Position numbers and translations under genes: made by a program. Below the pieces are notes generated by a model. The model was given only the letters and a program-made list of their open reading frames with translations, was not told where the DNA came from and did not search any database. A DNA stretch of 64,000 nt from Mycolicibacterium pyrenivorans. Lineage in GTDB: Bacteria > Actinomycetota > Actinomycetes > Mycobacteriales > Mycobacteriaceae. Shown piece after piece: positions 54,421 to 62,516 of this stretch. Each line of letters starts with the position of its first letter. The stretch's first letter is position 1. The stretch is taken from NCBI RefSeq assembly GCF_025821625.1, contig NZ_JACKSH010000101.1, positions 1 through 64,000 of the forward strand, given 5' to 3'.

Positions 54421-54888
54421 TCAGCCCTCCCGCGCCGCGGTGCGCGCCGACAGTCTGGCCACCACGTCCTCGACCGTGTGTACTGCGTCGGGCATCGCCG
54501 CCGCGACCACGTCCGAGAGACCGATACCGTCCTCGATACAGCCGACTTCACAACCGATCACTACGGTGTAGGGCGGTTCGCCGCCGAGCGCGCGCAGGCT
54601 CGCGAACACCGCCGCCGGGTCCATCGCGTGGGCATCCAGCCCGGTTGCGGCTGAGAGGTCGTGATCCGCCTCGAAGACGTGCAGGGTGCCCGGTGCGCCC
54701 CGGTTGGGCAGCGCGTCGACGAGCACCAACCCGCGGTAACCGTCGAGCAGGTCGTATGCCAGGTGCATGCCCCGGATCCCGTAATCCGTTGCCCGCACCG
54801 CCGGGTCGGTGAGCCGCGGCGTGACACGGCGCAACACCTCGGGGCCGAACCCGTCGTCCCCGAGGAAGATGTTGCCGATTCCGGCCAC
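54421..54888 (-). CDS. [NiFe] hydrogenase maturation endopeptidase (HybD/HyaD family)
   Basis: Cleaves the C-terminal extension of the large subunit after nickel insertion. The 155-aa protein has GIGNIFLGDDGFGPEV (metal-ligand Asp), VLVDALPNRGAPG, LDAHAMDPAAVFASL (metal-ligand His) and EVGCIEDGIGLSD. The only standard start that fits is GTG 54888, which removes the usual TTLV strand residues; an ATC at 54906 is the position where the family Met would lie. The protease is expected to process HhyL after His576. Confidence 0.88.
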   Translation of the reverse strand: MAGIGNIFLGDDGFGPEVLRRVTPRLTDPAVRATDYGIRGMHLAYDLLDGYRGLVLVDALPNRGAPGTLHVFEADHDLSAATGLDAHAMDPAAVFASLRALGGEPPYTVVIGCEVGCIEDGIGLSDVVAAAMPDAVHTVEDVVARLSARTAAREG

Positions 54889-54918
54889 CAGAGTGGTTGG
54901 CGTGATGAGTCCGCCCTG

Positions 54919-55038
54919 CTACATCCGGCGCATCTTCAGGTACCGCTTGGCGTCGGGCACCGACCGAACACCGAGCGTCACCGCGAACACTATGACCACC
55001 GCCACCATCGCGGTGGCGATCCAGCCGACTACTGCCAT
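54919..55038 (-). CDS. 39-aa single-span membrane peptide (DUF6893-like)
   Basis: A tiny gene with a strong Shine-Dalgarno sequence (AAAGGAG) before ATG 55038. The product is one transmembrane helix (GWIATAMVAVVIVFAVTLGV) then a basic tail, RSVPDAKRYLKMRRM. I recognise it as the small DUF6893-type protein of actinobacterial hydrogenase loci. It could anchor or interact with the enzyme at the membrane, since HhyS has no Tat signal or anchor. That role is inferred. It overlaps the 453-aa gene by 10 bases. Confidence 0.75.
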   Translation of the reverse strand: MAVVGWIATAMVAVVIVFAVTLGVRSVPDAKRYLKMRRM

Positions 55039-56390
55039 CTCGAACTCCTTTCCGGGCTGAGCTCCTGAATGTCGAGAGGTTCGACTTCGTCAGGCGCGAA
55101 GTACAGGTAACGGCCGTACCACTCGTGCAGGTCGGCGGCCGGGTCGTCCTCGATCACCACCCCGATGTGGGTTTCTCCGTCGACCGTCTCGTGCACCGAC
55201 GTAACGCGCGCGACCCGGTCCGCGTAGAACAGGTCCTGGGCGTCGGCGCGCCGCGTGGGACGCAGCCGCACCCGGCTGCCGCAACTCACCCGAACGCCGT
55301 CGACCAGCACGGCGTCCACCCCGGGATTCACGGCGTTGTCGGCCATCGGGTCCCACCAGTCGACGCCCTCGGGGATCTCGGGGATCAGCCCGGCAACGTC
55401 GGTTCGGGCATGCGGATCACGCAGCACACCATGCAGATTGAGCAATGCCTCCGGCGACATCGTGTCACACCGGTCGATGATCTGTGCGGCCAACGGATCG
55501 GTGGCGCGGGCCTGGGCCTTCTCCTCGTCGGTCATCGTCATGATGCGCAGCGTCAGGATCTCGTCGATCTCGGTCGAGTCGTACAGCGCGCCGTCGCTCT
55601 GTTCGGCGATCTCGGGATGGTCGTACAGGATGATCGGTGAGATCAGCATCAGGTCGCGGGCGTCGGGCGGTCCGGCCAGCACCGGGAAGCAGCGGTGGCG
55701 CCGGCACCGCGCCACCGCGGCGGTGGCCCCGGGTGGGGGTTCGAGCAGCGATACGAACTCCCCGCCCCGCACCTCGGTGAGCATATGAGTGCCTATCAGG
55801 GACGTGGCGATCGCCGCGTCCTTGTCGACGGCGGGCGCGGCGATGTTGCGGACCGCCACGCTGACCCGGGTCAATCCGTCGTCGGGTTCGGCGGACAGCA
55901 TCAGTTCGGCCCGAAGTTCGCGCCGGGTCCGCACCAGCCGACCGCCGTCCACGGCTTCGATCTCGGTACCGGGTGGCACCACGAGAGGGAGGCGCAGCGT
56001 GTTCTCGAGTTCGGTCAGGGCGAACGGGCCGAACGAGATCTCGCGCTCGACGGCCTCATCCCACGTCAGCCACGACCGATCGCCGGCGACGAGTTCGTCC
56101 GCCGGCTCGAAACCGCCGTCGTCCGTGCGGTGTTCGACCGCGCGGTGCTGTAGCTGCAGGAAGCGCACCACGACCGACAGCGTCGTCGTACCGGCCGGCC
56201 GCACCAGCACGTCGGCGGACAGGGTGTCGTCCTCGCCGATGCCGCTGTGTTCGGCGTCCTGCGGGCCGAGCACCCCGAACTGCCAGCGGGACTGGTTCTT
56301 GGCCGACGTCGCGCGGTACGGGTACAGCAGATAGCCCTCGTAGAGAACGGCGTCGGCGACCGCACGGGCGCGGTCCCACACGGTGCTCAT
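55029..56390 (-). CDS. Hydrogenase-locus protein of unknown function, 453 aa
   Basis: No known family is firmly recognised. The sequence starts VWDRARAVADAVLYEGYLLYPYRATSAKNQSRWQFG, with mixed alpha/beta sections, HRCFPVLAGPPDARDLMLISPIILYDHPEI and a C-terminal beta part (VRVSCGSRVRLRPTRR, YGRYLYFAPDEVEPLDIQEL) resembling an SH3-like barrel. There is no signal peptide, membrane span or Cys motif. It overlaps both neighbours by 4-10 bases, so it is fully integrated in the operon. A cytosolic partner of HhyL/S or a maturation factor is inferred. Confidence 0.85.
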   Translation of the reverse strand: MSTVWDRARAVADAVLYEGYLLYPYRATSAKNQSRWQFGVLGPQDAEHSGIGEDDTLSADVLVRPAGTTTLSVVVRFLQLQHRAVEHRTDDGGFEPADELVAGDRSWLTWDEAVEREISFGPFALTELENTLRLPLVVPPGTEIEAVDGGRLVRTRRELRAELMLSAEPDDGLTRVSVAVRNIAAPAVDKDAAIATSLIGTHMLTEVRGGEFVSLLEPPPGATAAVARCRRHRCFPVLAGPPDARDLMLISPIILYDHPEIAEQSDGALYDSTEIDEILTLRIMTMTDEEKAQARATDPLAAQIIDRCDTMSPEALLNLHGVLRDPHARTDVAGLIPEIPEGVDWWDPMADNAVNPGVDAVLVDGVRVSCGSRVRLRPTRRADAQDLFYADRVARVTSVHETVDGETHIGVVIEDDPAADLHEWYGRYLYFAPDEVEPLDIQELSPERSSRWQ

Positions 56391-57040
56391 CGGACGTCCT
56401 CGCTGGCCCGCTCCAGCAGCGAGGTGATGGCCGCGTCGTGCGACAGGAGCCCGTGTGCGCGTCGGTACGACGCGAGCGCGTCGACGGTGTCGCGGTCCAG
56501 CCGCAGCCAGCCGGTGTTCGGGAAGTGCTGGTCGATGAGGTCCCGCCAGACGGAGACCGGCATGTCATGGCGGTCCTCGCGATCCCACGGCACCTGCTGG
56601 ACCGAGAAGCCGCGTGCACCCTGCACGAAAACGGTTCCGCTGAACAGGAACTGAAGCGGGACCGCCCCGCCGCGCAGGGCGTGCAGATACTTCGCGGCGG
56701 CCACCTCGAAGTCGTAGGTGCACTCCAGCGGCAGGTCGACCTGGGTGGCCCCGCTGAACCCCGGCACCATCGCCGTGGTGTGCTGCCAGAGGAACGTGTG
56801 TTGCGTGGTGGACCACCGGTCACGGGTGCCGAACAGGTCGGTCAGGCCTTCGGCTTCGGCGTCGGAATAGGCGCGCCTCAGCGGATCGATGCGCACCTGG
56901 CAGCGCAACGCGATCGCGTGGACCGGTTCGTCACCGATGGCGGCGATGCCGACCCGCGCCACGAGTTTCGGCGTCACGGCGTACGGTTCCGGCGTCACGT
57001 CCAGCACCGCGAACGTCACCTCGGTCGTCGGTCCCGTCAT
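56387..57040 (-). CDS. DUF6084-like hydrogenase-locus protein
   Basis: A 217-aa protein recognised as DUF6084-type: FAVLDVTPEPYAVTPKLVARVGI, IALRCQVRIDPLRRAYSDAE, LQFLFSGTVFVQGARGFSVQQV and HFPNTGWLRLDRDTVDALASYRRAHGL. It is beta-rich with no Cys motif or membrane segment. Its start overlaps the DUF5947-like stop by four bases and its stop the 453-aa gene. Function is unknown. Confidence 0.82.
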   Translation of the reverse strand: MTGPTTEVTFAVLDVTPEPYAVTPKLVARVGIAAIGDEPVHAIALRCQVRIDPLRRAYSDAEAEGLTDLFGTRDRWSTTQHTFLWQHTTAMVPGFSGATQVDLPLECTYDFEVAAAKYLHALRGGAVPLQFLFSGTVFVQGARGFSVQQVPWDREDRHDMPVSVWRDLIDQHFPNTGWLRLDRDTVDALASYRRAHGLLSHDAAITSLLERASEDVR

Positions 57041-57693
57041 CGGGGCACCACCTTGCTGCGGTGCGCGACGGTGTCGAAGAACTCGTCGATGTAGCGGCGC
57101 GCGTCCTGCCCGCCGTCGAAGCCGCGCCACAACATCCGCAGCCGGCCGACGAATTCGTAGCAGGCGTCGATCGGCAGCAGGTGGCACACCGGCGGCGCGG
57201 CCTGTTCCGCCTCCTCCGCCTCGTTCGGCGCAACCCGCACCAGCAGCGCCTCGGTGTCGTCGGCCAGCATGTCCACCCGCGGATCGGCGGCGCGAAGATC
57301 GTTCCAGGACTCCAGCTCCAGCTCGGACTCGGTGGCACCGGCCGGCCCCGGATAGAACGCCACCGTCCGTTCGAGGTGGGAGTTGCGGAAGAAGAACGCC
57401 AGACCGACCGGGATCTGCAGGGCGTCCCAGCGGCGGCGGTCGAGCGCGAAATCCGGGAAGGCGAGGTAGCGGTCGGGCACCGCGCGATACCGCAGGGCGG
57501 CATGGGGATCGGTGAACAGCAGATAACACCCACGGCAGACGCACATCAGCTGGCGGCCTTCGACGTTGACCACATGCTGGTGCTCGTCGGCGATCTGCTC
57601 GGCACACATCTCGCAGGCTTCGCCGGCAGGTCGTGGCGCGGTCCGTACCGCGCGGATGCGGGCCAGCACGTCGTAGGCGTTCCCGGCGCTCAT
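57037..57693 (-). CDS. DUF5947-like hydrogenase-locus protein with Cys pairs
   Basis: A 218-aa protein recognised as DUF5947-type. The N-terminus has CEMC (residues 27-30) and CVCRGC (50-55), spaced to form a Cys4 metal site; H and Y residues follow in GCYLLFTDPHAALRYRAVPDRYLAFPDF. The C-terminal part includes CHLLPIDACYEFVGRLRMLWRGFDGG. It is likely a zinc or iron-sulfur protein. It directly follows the NifU-like gene (one-base overlap). Confidence 0.85.
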   Translation of the reverse strand: MSAGNAYDVLARIRAVRTAPRPAGEACEMCAEQIADEHQHVVNVEGRQLMCVCRGCYLLFTDPHAALRYRAVPDRYLAFPDFALDRRRWDALQIPVGLAFFFRNSHLERTVAFYPGPAGATESELELESWNDLRAADPRVDMLADDTEALLVRVAPNEAEEAEQAAPPVCHLLPIDACYEFVGRLRMLWRGFDGGQDARRYIDEFFDTVAHRSKVVPR

Positions 57694-58634
57694 CAGGCCA
57701 CGCTCTCCGCCGGCGAGCCGGGCAGGGCCATCGAGAGCACGCCGTCGCGCGCCAACACCGGAACCGGGTCGAGACGCCCGGTGGTTCCGTCGATCGACGC
57801 TCCGGCGTGCACGACATCGAAGTGGGCGTGGCAGCGGGGGCACCGCAGAACCACGTCGGCCGAGGCCATCCGCCGGTGCAGCACCGCGCCGGCGAGGGAC
57901 TCACCGCAACCGCCGCAGCGGTCCTGATAGGCGTACACGTCGTCGCCGACGCGACACGCGAGCACCGTCGTCTGCGCGACCCGGAAGCCACCGACCTCGC
58001 CGGGCGCCAGTTCGGCCAGGGCGGGCACCGGATGCCATGCGGCGGGGGCATGCCGAGCAGCGTGCACCCGGCTCAGCAGTGACTCCGTCGGGATCACCGT
58101 GGCTGTGTCCGGTTCCTGCGCAACGACTTCGATCGAGGCGATCTCGGGAGCGGCGGCACGCACCGCATCCTCGACGGCCAACTCGAGCGTGACGGCCGAC
58201 GACGGGCAGCTCTTGCAGCTGCCCGAGAACTGCAACCGGACGGTGTGGTTCCCGGGGACCCCGACGACGTCCAGCAGGTGCACGTCACCGCCGTGCGACC
58301 CGAGATAGGGGCGCACGGTGTCCAGGGCGTCGGCGATGCGGCGCTCGACCGGGTGCGGGTGCAGACCGTGCACCAGCAGCAGGCTGGCGACGAGGTCGTC
58401 GGCGACGAGTGCGTCGGCCACCCCCGGGGCGCCCCGCACCGCGAGCCGCACCAACCGCTCCAGCCCGGCGCCGTAGAGGTCGGTGATCTCGCGGACCAGT
58501 TGCTCGGCGCGTTCCCGGGCGGCGGCGCCTCCCGCCGCACTCGCCTCGAGCAGCGCCTCGATCCGGTCGCCCGCCGTGCGCCACCGCGCGTCGTCCTCGG
58601 GTCCGTCCACGGGTGTCGATCCAGACGGGCCCAT
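57693..58634 (-). CDS. NifU-C domain fused to a Rieske-like Cys4 domain
   Basis: A 313-aa two-domain protein. Residues ~95-180 are a NifU C-terminal scaffold (DTVRPYLGSHGGDVHLLDV, FSGSCKSCPSSAVTLELAVEDAV) with the CxxC that carries a transient Fe-S cluster. Residues ~215-295 follow a Rieske-like layout, but its ligands read CGGCGESL and CPRCHAHFD: Cx2C pairs instead of CxH/CxxH, so this is a Cys4 (rubredoxin/zinc-ribbon-like) site or an unusual cluster. It lies immediately downstream of hhyL; cluster delivery or electron transfer is inferred. Confidence 0.87.
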   Translation of the reverse strand: MGPSGSTPVDGPEDDARWRTAGDRIEALLEASAAGGAAARERAEQLVREITDLYGAGLERLVRLAVRGAPGVADALVADDLVASLLLVHGLHPHPVERRIADALDTVRPYLGSHGGDVHLLDVVGVPGNHTVRLQFSGSCKSCPSSAVTLELAVEDAVRAAAPEIASIEVVAQEPDTATVIPTESLLSRVHAARHAPAAWHPVPALAELAPGEVGGFRVAQTTVLACRVGDDVYAYQDRCGGCGESLAGAVLHRRMASADVVLRCPRCHAHFDVVHAGASIDGTTGRLDPVPVLARDGVLSMALPGSPAESVA

Positions 58635-58637
58635 CCG

Positions 58638-60434
58638 TTATTCCCCGGTGACCGACTGGGTCGGGGAGTGCAACAGGTCCAGGCTCTTGCCGTCGCCCAG
58701 GTACATGTGCACCCCGCAGGGCAGACACGGATCGAAGCTGCGCACGGTGCGCATGATGTCGATGCCCTTGAAGTTCTCCCGGCTGTTCTCCTCGAAGATC
58801 GGCTGACCCTGCACCGCGTCCTCGTAGGGGCCGGGAGTGCCGTAGCTGTCGCGCGGATTGGCGTTCCACGGTGTCGGTGGATAGGGGTGGTAGTTGGCGA
58901 TCTTGCCGTCGCGGATCACCATGTGGTGGGACAGCACCCCGCGCACCGCCTCGGTGAAACCACAGCCGATGCCCTCGTCGGGGACGTCGAACTTCTCCCA
59001 GGTCTTGGTGCGGCCCGCCCGGATCTCCACCAACGCCTTCTCGGCGAAGTGCAGTGCGCTGGCGGCGGCGTAGGCCTGGAAGTAGGTGCGGGCCCGGTTG
59101 CGCTCGATCGTGTTGCTGCCGTACTGCGGGATCTTCCACTCCAGTTCGACGGGGCCCTTCAGCGCCGTCTTGGGCAGATTGATCTGGACGCTGTGGCCGG
59201 TCGCCTTCACGTAGCCGATGTCGACCAGGCCGGCCAGCGCGGTCGACCACAGCCGGGCCAGCGGCCCGCCGCCGGTGTCCAACGCCAGATGATCGGTGCC
59301 GTCGAACCACCGCGGAGACATCACCCAGCTGTAGTTGTCGTCGAAGTCGCGTTTCTGCGGCTTGGGGTTGGTGTGCTGGTTCCACGGGTGCCGTCGATCC
59401 ACCGGGTTTCCCAGCGGATCGGTCTTGACGAACATCTCCTGGTCTTCCCAGTCGTCGTAGTACGAACTGCCCAGCAGGATCCGGATGCCGAGGTTGATGT
59501 CGACCAGCGACGTGGTGACGAGCTTCCCGTCCACGACCACGCCGGGCGTGACGAACATCTTGCGGCCCCAGTTCTCCATGTCCTTGTAGGCGAAGTTGCA
59601 GTGCTCGGGGTCCTGGAACGACCCCCAGCAGCCAAGCAGCGTGCGCCGCAGGCCCACCTGGTCGTAACCGGGCAGTGCCTCGTAGAAGAAGTCGAACAGG
59701 TCGTCGTGCATGGGCACGACCTTCTTCATGAACTCGACGTAGCGCATCAGCCGGGTCATGTAGTCGGTCATCAGCTGGATCGTCGCGACCGTGCCCACGC
59801 CACCGGGGTAGAGCGTGGAGGGATGCACGTGCCGGCCTTCCATCAGGCAGAACATCTCCCGGGTCCACCGGCTGACCTGCAGTGCCTCGCGGTAGAAGTC
59901 GCCGGTGAACGGGTTGAGCGCGCGCATGATGTCGGCGATGGTCCGGTACCCGTGCATGTCCGCGCTCGGCGACTGGGTGTTCTCCGCCTTGGCCAGAACG
60001 CTCGGGTTGGTCTCGGAGACCATCTTCTCGCAGTAGTCGACCCCGACCAGGTTCTCCTGGAAGATGTTGTGGTCGAACATGTATTCCGCGGCCTCGCCGA
60101 GGTTGACGATCCATTCGGCGACATGCGGGGGCTGCACGCCGTAGGCCATGTTCTGCGCGTAACAGGAACAGGTGGCGTGGTTGTCGCCGCAGATGCCGCA
60201 GATCCGGCTGGTGATGAAGTGGGCGTCGCGGGGGTCCTTGCCCTTCATGAAGATCGAATAGCCACGGAAGATCGACGACGTGCTGTGGCACTCGACGACT
60301 TCCCGGTTGTCGAAATCGATCTTGGTGTAGATGCCGAGGCTGCCGACGATCCGGGTGATGGGATCCCACGCCATCTCCACCAGTTGGCCGGGATCGCGCT
60401 TCACGTGGGACGGCTCGGGGATGATCGTGGTCAT
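58638..60434 (-). CDS. hhyL: Group 1h [NiFe] hydrogenase large subunit
   Basis: Catalytic subunit of a high-affinity, oxygen-insensitive H2-uptake enzyme. The 598-aa precursor has the L1 motif RICGICGDNH (Cys79, Cys82) and C-terminal DPCLPCGVH (Cys570, Cys573), which together bind Ni-Fe. After His576 there is a 22-residue tail (MYLGDGKSLDLL, then HSPTQSVTGE) for removal by the maturation protease. In M. smegmatis the counterpart (MSMEG_2719) sits at the same position near recA. The enzyme passes electrons to HhyS. Confidence 0.97.
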   Translation of the reverse strand: MTTIIPEPSHVKRDPGQLVEMAWDPITRIVGSLGIYTKIDFDNREVVECHSTSSIFRGYSIFMKGKDPRDAHFITSRICGICGDNHATCSCYAQNMAYGVQPPHVAEWIVNLGEAAEYMFDHNIFQENLVGVDYCEKMVSETNPSVLAKAENTQSPSADMHGYRTIADIMRALNPFTGDFYREALQVSRWTREMFCLMEGRHVHPSTLYPGGVGTVATIQLMTDYMTRLMRYVEFMKKVVPMHDDLFDFFYEALPGYDQVGLRRTLLGCWGSFQDPEHCNFAYKDMENWGRKMFVTPGVVVDGKLVTTSLVDINLGIRILLGSSYYDDWEDQEMFVKTDPLGNPVDRRHPWNQHTNPKPQKRDFDDNYSWVMSPRWFDGTDHLALDTGGGPLARLWSTALAGLVDIGYVKATGHSVQINLPKTALKGPVELEWKIPQYGSNTIERNRARTYFQAYAAASALHFAEKALVEIRAGRTKTWEKFDVPDEGIGCGFTEAVRGVLSHHMVIRDGKIANYHPYPPTPWNANPRDSYGTPGPYEDAVQGQPIFEENSRENFKGIDIMRTVRSFDPCLPCGVHMYLGDGKSLDLLHSPTQSVTGE

Positions 60435-60522
60435 CGAATTCTGCTTCTTTCGTCTAGATCGACTGCGCCAGAGAAAGATTCGGCACAGGATGTGTCGCCG
60501 AGGGCACCGAAGTGACCCGCAC

Positions 60523-61578
60523 CTACCAGGTGCGGGTCGCGCCGGTCTCGAGTTTGGGGCCGCGACGGCGCCACTTGGGCTCCTTGTCGACGGTCTTGCC
60601 GGTGACGTGGCGCAGGCTGCGGATCACGGAGCCGTAGAGGCCGGATGCGGCGGTGGAGACCTTGCCGCCCGGTGGTTCGTCCATGAACGGCATGAACTTG
60701 TCGGGGAACCCGGGCATGGTGCAGCCGATGCAGATCCCGCCCACGTTCGGGCACCCGCCGATGCCGTTGATCCAGCCGCGCTTGGGGACGTTGCACTTCA
60801 CCACCGGACCCCAGCAGCCAAGCTTGACAATGCATTTCGGCGAGCCGTACTCGGTGGCGAAGTCGCCCTGCTCGTAGTAGCCGGCCCGGTCACACCCCTC
60901 GTGAACGGTCTGACCGAACAGCCACTGCGGCCGCAGCGCGTCGTCCAGCGGGATCATCGGTGCCTGATCGGTCGCCATGTAGAGCAGGTACGTCAAGGTT
61001 TCCGACAGGTTGTCCGGCTGAATCGGGCATCCGGGCACACAGACGATCGGGATGCCCGCCTTGCTCTTCCACTCCCACCCGAGATAGTCGGGGACCCCCA
61101 TGGCCCCCGTCGGATTTCCCGCCATCGCGTGGATTCCGCCGTAGGTGGCACAGGTGCCGACCGCGACGACCGCGGTCGCCTTGGGGGCGAGCCGGTCCAG
61201 CCACTCGCTGGTCGTCATCGGTTGACCTGTTGCCGGGTCGTTGCCGAATCCGCACCAGTACCCTTCGTCGTGGAGTTGCTCGTTGGGGATCGACCCCTCG
61301 ACGACCAACACGAACGGTTCCAGTTCGCCTCTGTCTGCTCTGAAGAACCATTCGAGGAAGTCGTCCGCACCTCCGTTGGGCCCGCACTCGAAATCGATGA
61401 GGGGCCAATGCACGGCGATCTTGGGCAGACCGGGAAGAGCGCCAAGGGCGATCTCCTCGATGCTGGGTTGGGTGGCGGCAGTCAGCGCCACAGAATCGCC
61501 GTCGCAACTCAATCCGGCATTGATCCACAGCACGTGGATCAAGGCCTCTTCTGCTTTGACTGCAGCCTCCGTCGGCAT
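60523..61578 (-). CDS. hhyS: Group 1h [NiFe] hydrogenase small subunit
   Basis: Fe-S electron-transfer subunit, 351 aa. It starts directly with VKAEEALIHVLWINAGLSCDGDS and has no Tat signal, as in other group 1h enzymes, so it is cytosolic-side. The proximal site reads Cys25-x-x-Asp28 instead of CxxC, with Cys143 (GTCATYGG) and Cys184 (VPGCP). The later ligands are His226, Cys229, Cys249, Cys255 (distal) and Cys262, Cys276, Cys283, Cys286 (medial region). The CxxD replacement is the 3Cys-1Asp proximal cluster of the Ralstonia actinobacterial-type hydrogenase. Confidence 0.97.
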   Translation of the reverse strand: MPTEAAVKAEEALIHVLWINAGLSCDGDSVALTAATQPSIEEIALGALPGLPKIAVHWPLIDFECGPNGGADDFLEWFFRADRGELEPFVLVVEGSIPNEQLHDEGYWCGFGNDPATGQPMTTSEWLDRLAPKATAVVAVGTCATYGGIHAMAGNPTGAMGVPDYLGWEWKSKAGIPIVCVPGCPIQPDNLSETLTYLLYMATDQAPMIPLDDALRPQWLFGQTVHEGCDRAGYYEQGDFATEYGSPKCIVKLGCWGPVVKCNVPKRGWINGIGGCPNVGGICIGCTMPGFPDKFMPFMDEPPGGKVSTAASGLYGSVIRSLRHVTGKTVDKEPKWRRRGPKLETGATRTW

Positions 61579-61662
61579 TTGTCACAGCTTTCCGAGCTCC
61601 GGGCTGGGGAGCCCTGCGCCAATGGAGTCGACCCTCGCCCCTCTTGCGTGGCGCTGTCTCTG

Positions 61663-61691
61663 GGTCTACTCCGGCGGGTTTGTCTTGTCAA
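61663..61691 (-). promoter_or_regulatory. Putative SigA-type promoter of hhyS-hhyL
   Basis: On the minus strand TTGACA (61691-61686), a 17-bp spacer and TAGACC (61668-61663) lie in the 129-bp hypB-hhyS gap, giving a leader of about 75 nt. Starvation-responsive regulation has been described for the M. smegmatis homologue; no specific operator was identified here. Confidence 0.5.
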
Positions 61692-61707
61692 CGGAATCTT
61701 GTGACAT

Positions 61708-62514
61708 CTACCCGGTTTCGGGCCGGTTTGCCAGAACCCCGATCCAGTCGTACCAGTCGGAGATATCATCACCGGTGGTAGCCGACAGCGGCAATATTTT
61801 GACGCCGGCGTTCAGCGATCTTGCATACCCGGCGCACGCCTCGAGATCGAAGTCCACGTACGGCAGCAGGTCGATCTTGTTGATGACGATCAGCCCCGCC
61901 GCGGCAAACATGTGCGGGTACTTCAACGGCTTGTCGGCGCCCTCGGTCACCGAGATCACGACGACCTTGCTGTGCTCGCCGAGGTCGAACATGGCCGGAC
62001 AGACGAGGTTGCCGACGTTCTCGATGAACAGCAGCGAGCCCGGCTCGGGATCGAGCGTGTCGAGGGCCCGCCGCACCATGTCGGCGTCGAGATGGCAGCC
62101 GGCCCCGGTGTTGATCTGCACCGCGCGGGCACCGGCGGCCCGGATGCGATCGGCGTCGAGCAGCGTCTCCTGATCTCCCTCGATGACGGCGATCGGCTGC
62201 TGTTCGCCGAGGTCGCGGATGGTGCGTTCGAGGAGGGTGGTCTTCCCGGCGCCTGGCGAACTCGTCATGTTCAGGGCCAGGATGTCGCGCTCGGCAAGCC
62301 ACCTGCGGTTCTCGTCGGCGACCCGGTCGTTCTTCGCGAGGACCTTCTGCTCGAGGGTGATGGTCTCGGTGTGGAGGTGCTCGTGTGAATCGCCGTGCTC
62401 ATGGGGATGGTCGTGCTCATGGGGATGGTCATGTCCGTGGCGATGCCGCGCGCCGTCGTGTCCGGCCAGCGTGACGACCGCGCCGTCTCCGCCGCAGCCG
62501 CAGGTTGCGCACAT
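61708..62514 (-). CDS. hypB: Hydrogenase nickel incorporation protein HypB
   Basis: GTPase that delivers Ni to the large subunit with HypA. The 268-aa protein has an N-terminal CATCGCG motif and a His-rich stretch (~residues 20-50; RHRHGHDHPHEHDHPHEHGD) for nickel storage. The G domain shows TSSPGAGKTTLLERT (P-loop), EGDQETLLDADRI, the metal-binding GAGCHLDADM, FIENVGNLVCP and NKIDLLPY. It starts three bases after the hypA stop. The gap to hhyS contains a separate promoter. Confidence 0.97.
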   Translation of the reverse strand: MCATCGCGGDGAVVTLAGHDGARHRHGHDHPHEHDHPHEHGDSHEHLHTETITLEQKVLAKNDRVADENRRWLAERDILALNMTSSPGAGKTTLLERTIRDLGEQQPIAVIEGDQETLLDADRIRAAGARAVQINTGAGCHLDADMVRRALDTLDPEPGSLLFIENVGNLVCPAMFDLGEHSKVVVISVTEGADKPLKYPHMFAAAGLIVINKIDLLPYVDFDLEACAGYARSLNAGVKILPLSATTGDDISDWYDWIGVLANRPETG

Positions 62515-62516
62515 GG

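Noticed and set aside
58245..60515. 756-codon plus-strand frame opposite hhyL
   Set aside because: Antisense to hhyL, whose catalytic motifs are all on the minus strand; the frame shows no motif.
62350..62470. Short tandem-like repeats (CATGGGGATGG units)
   Set aside because: They encode the His-rich nickel-binding segment of HypB; not a DNA repeat element or CRISPR.
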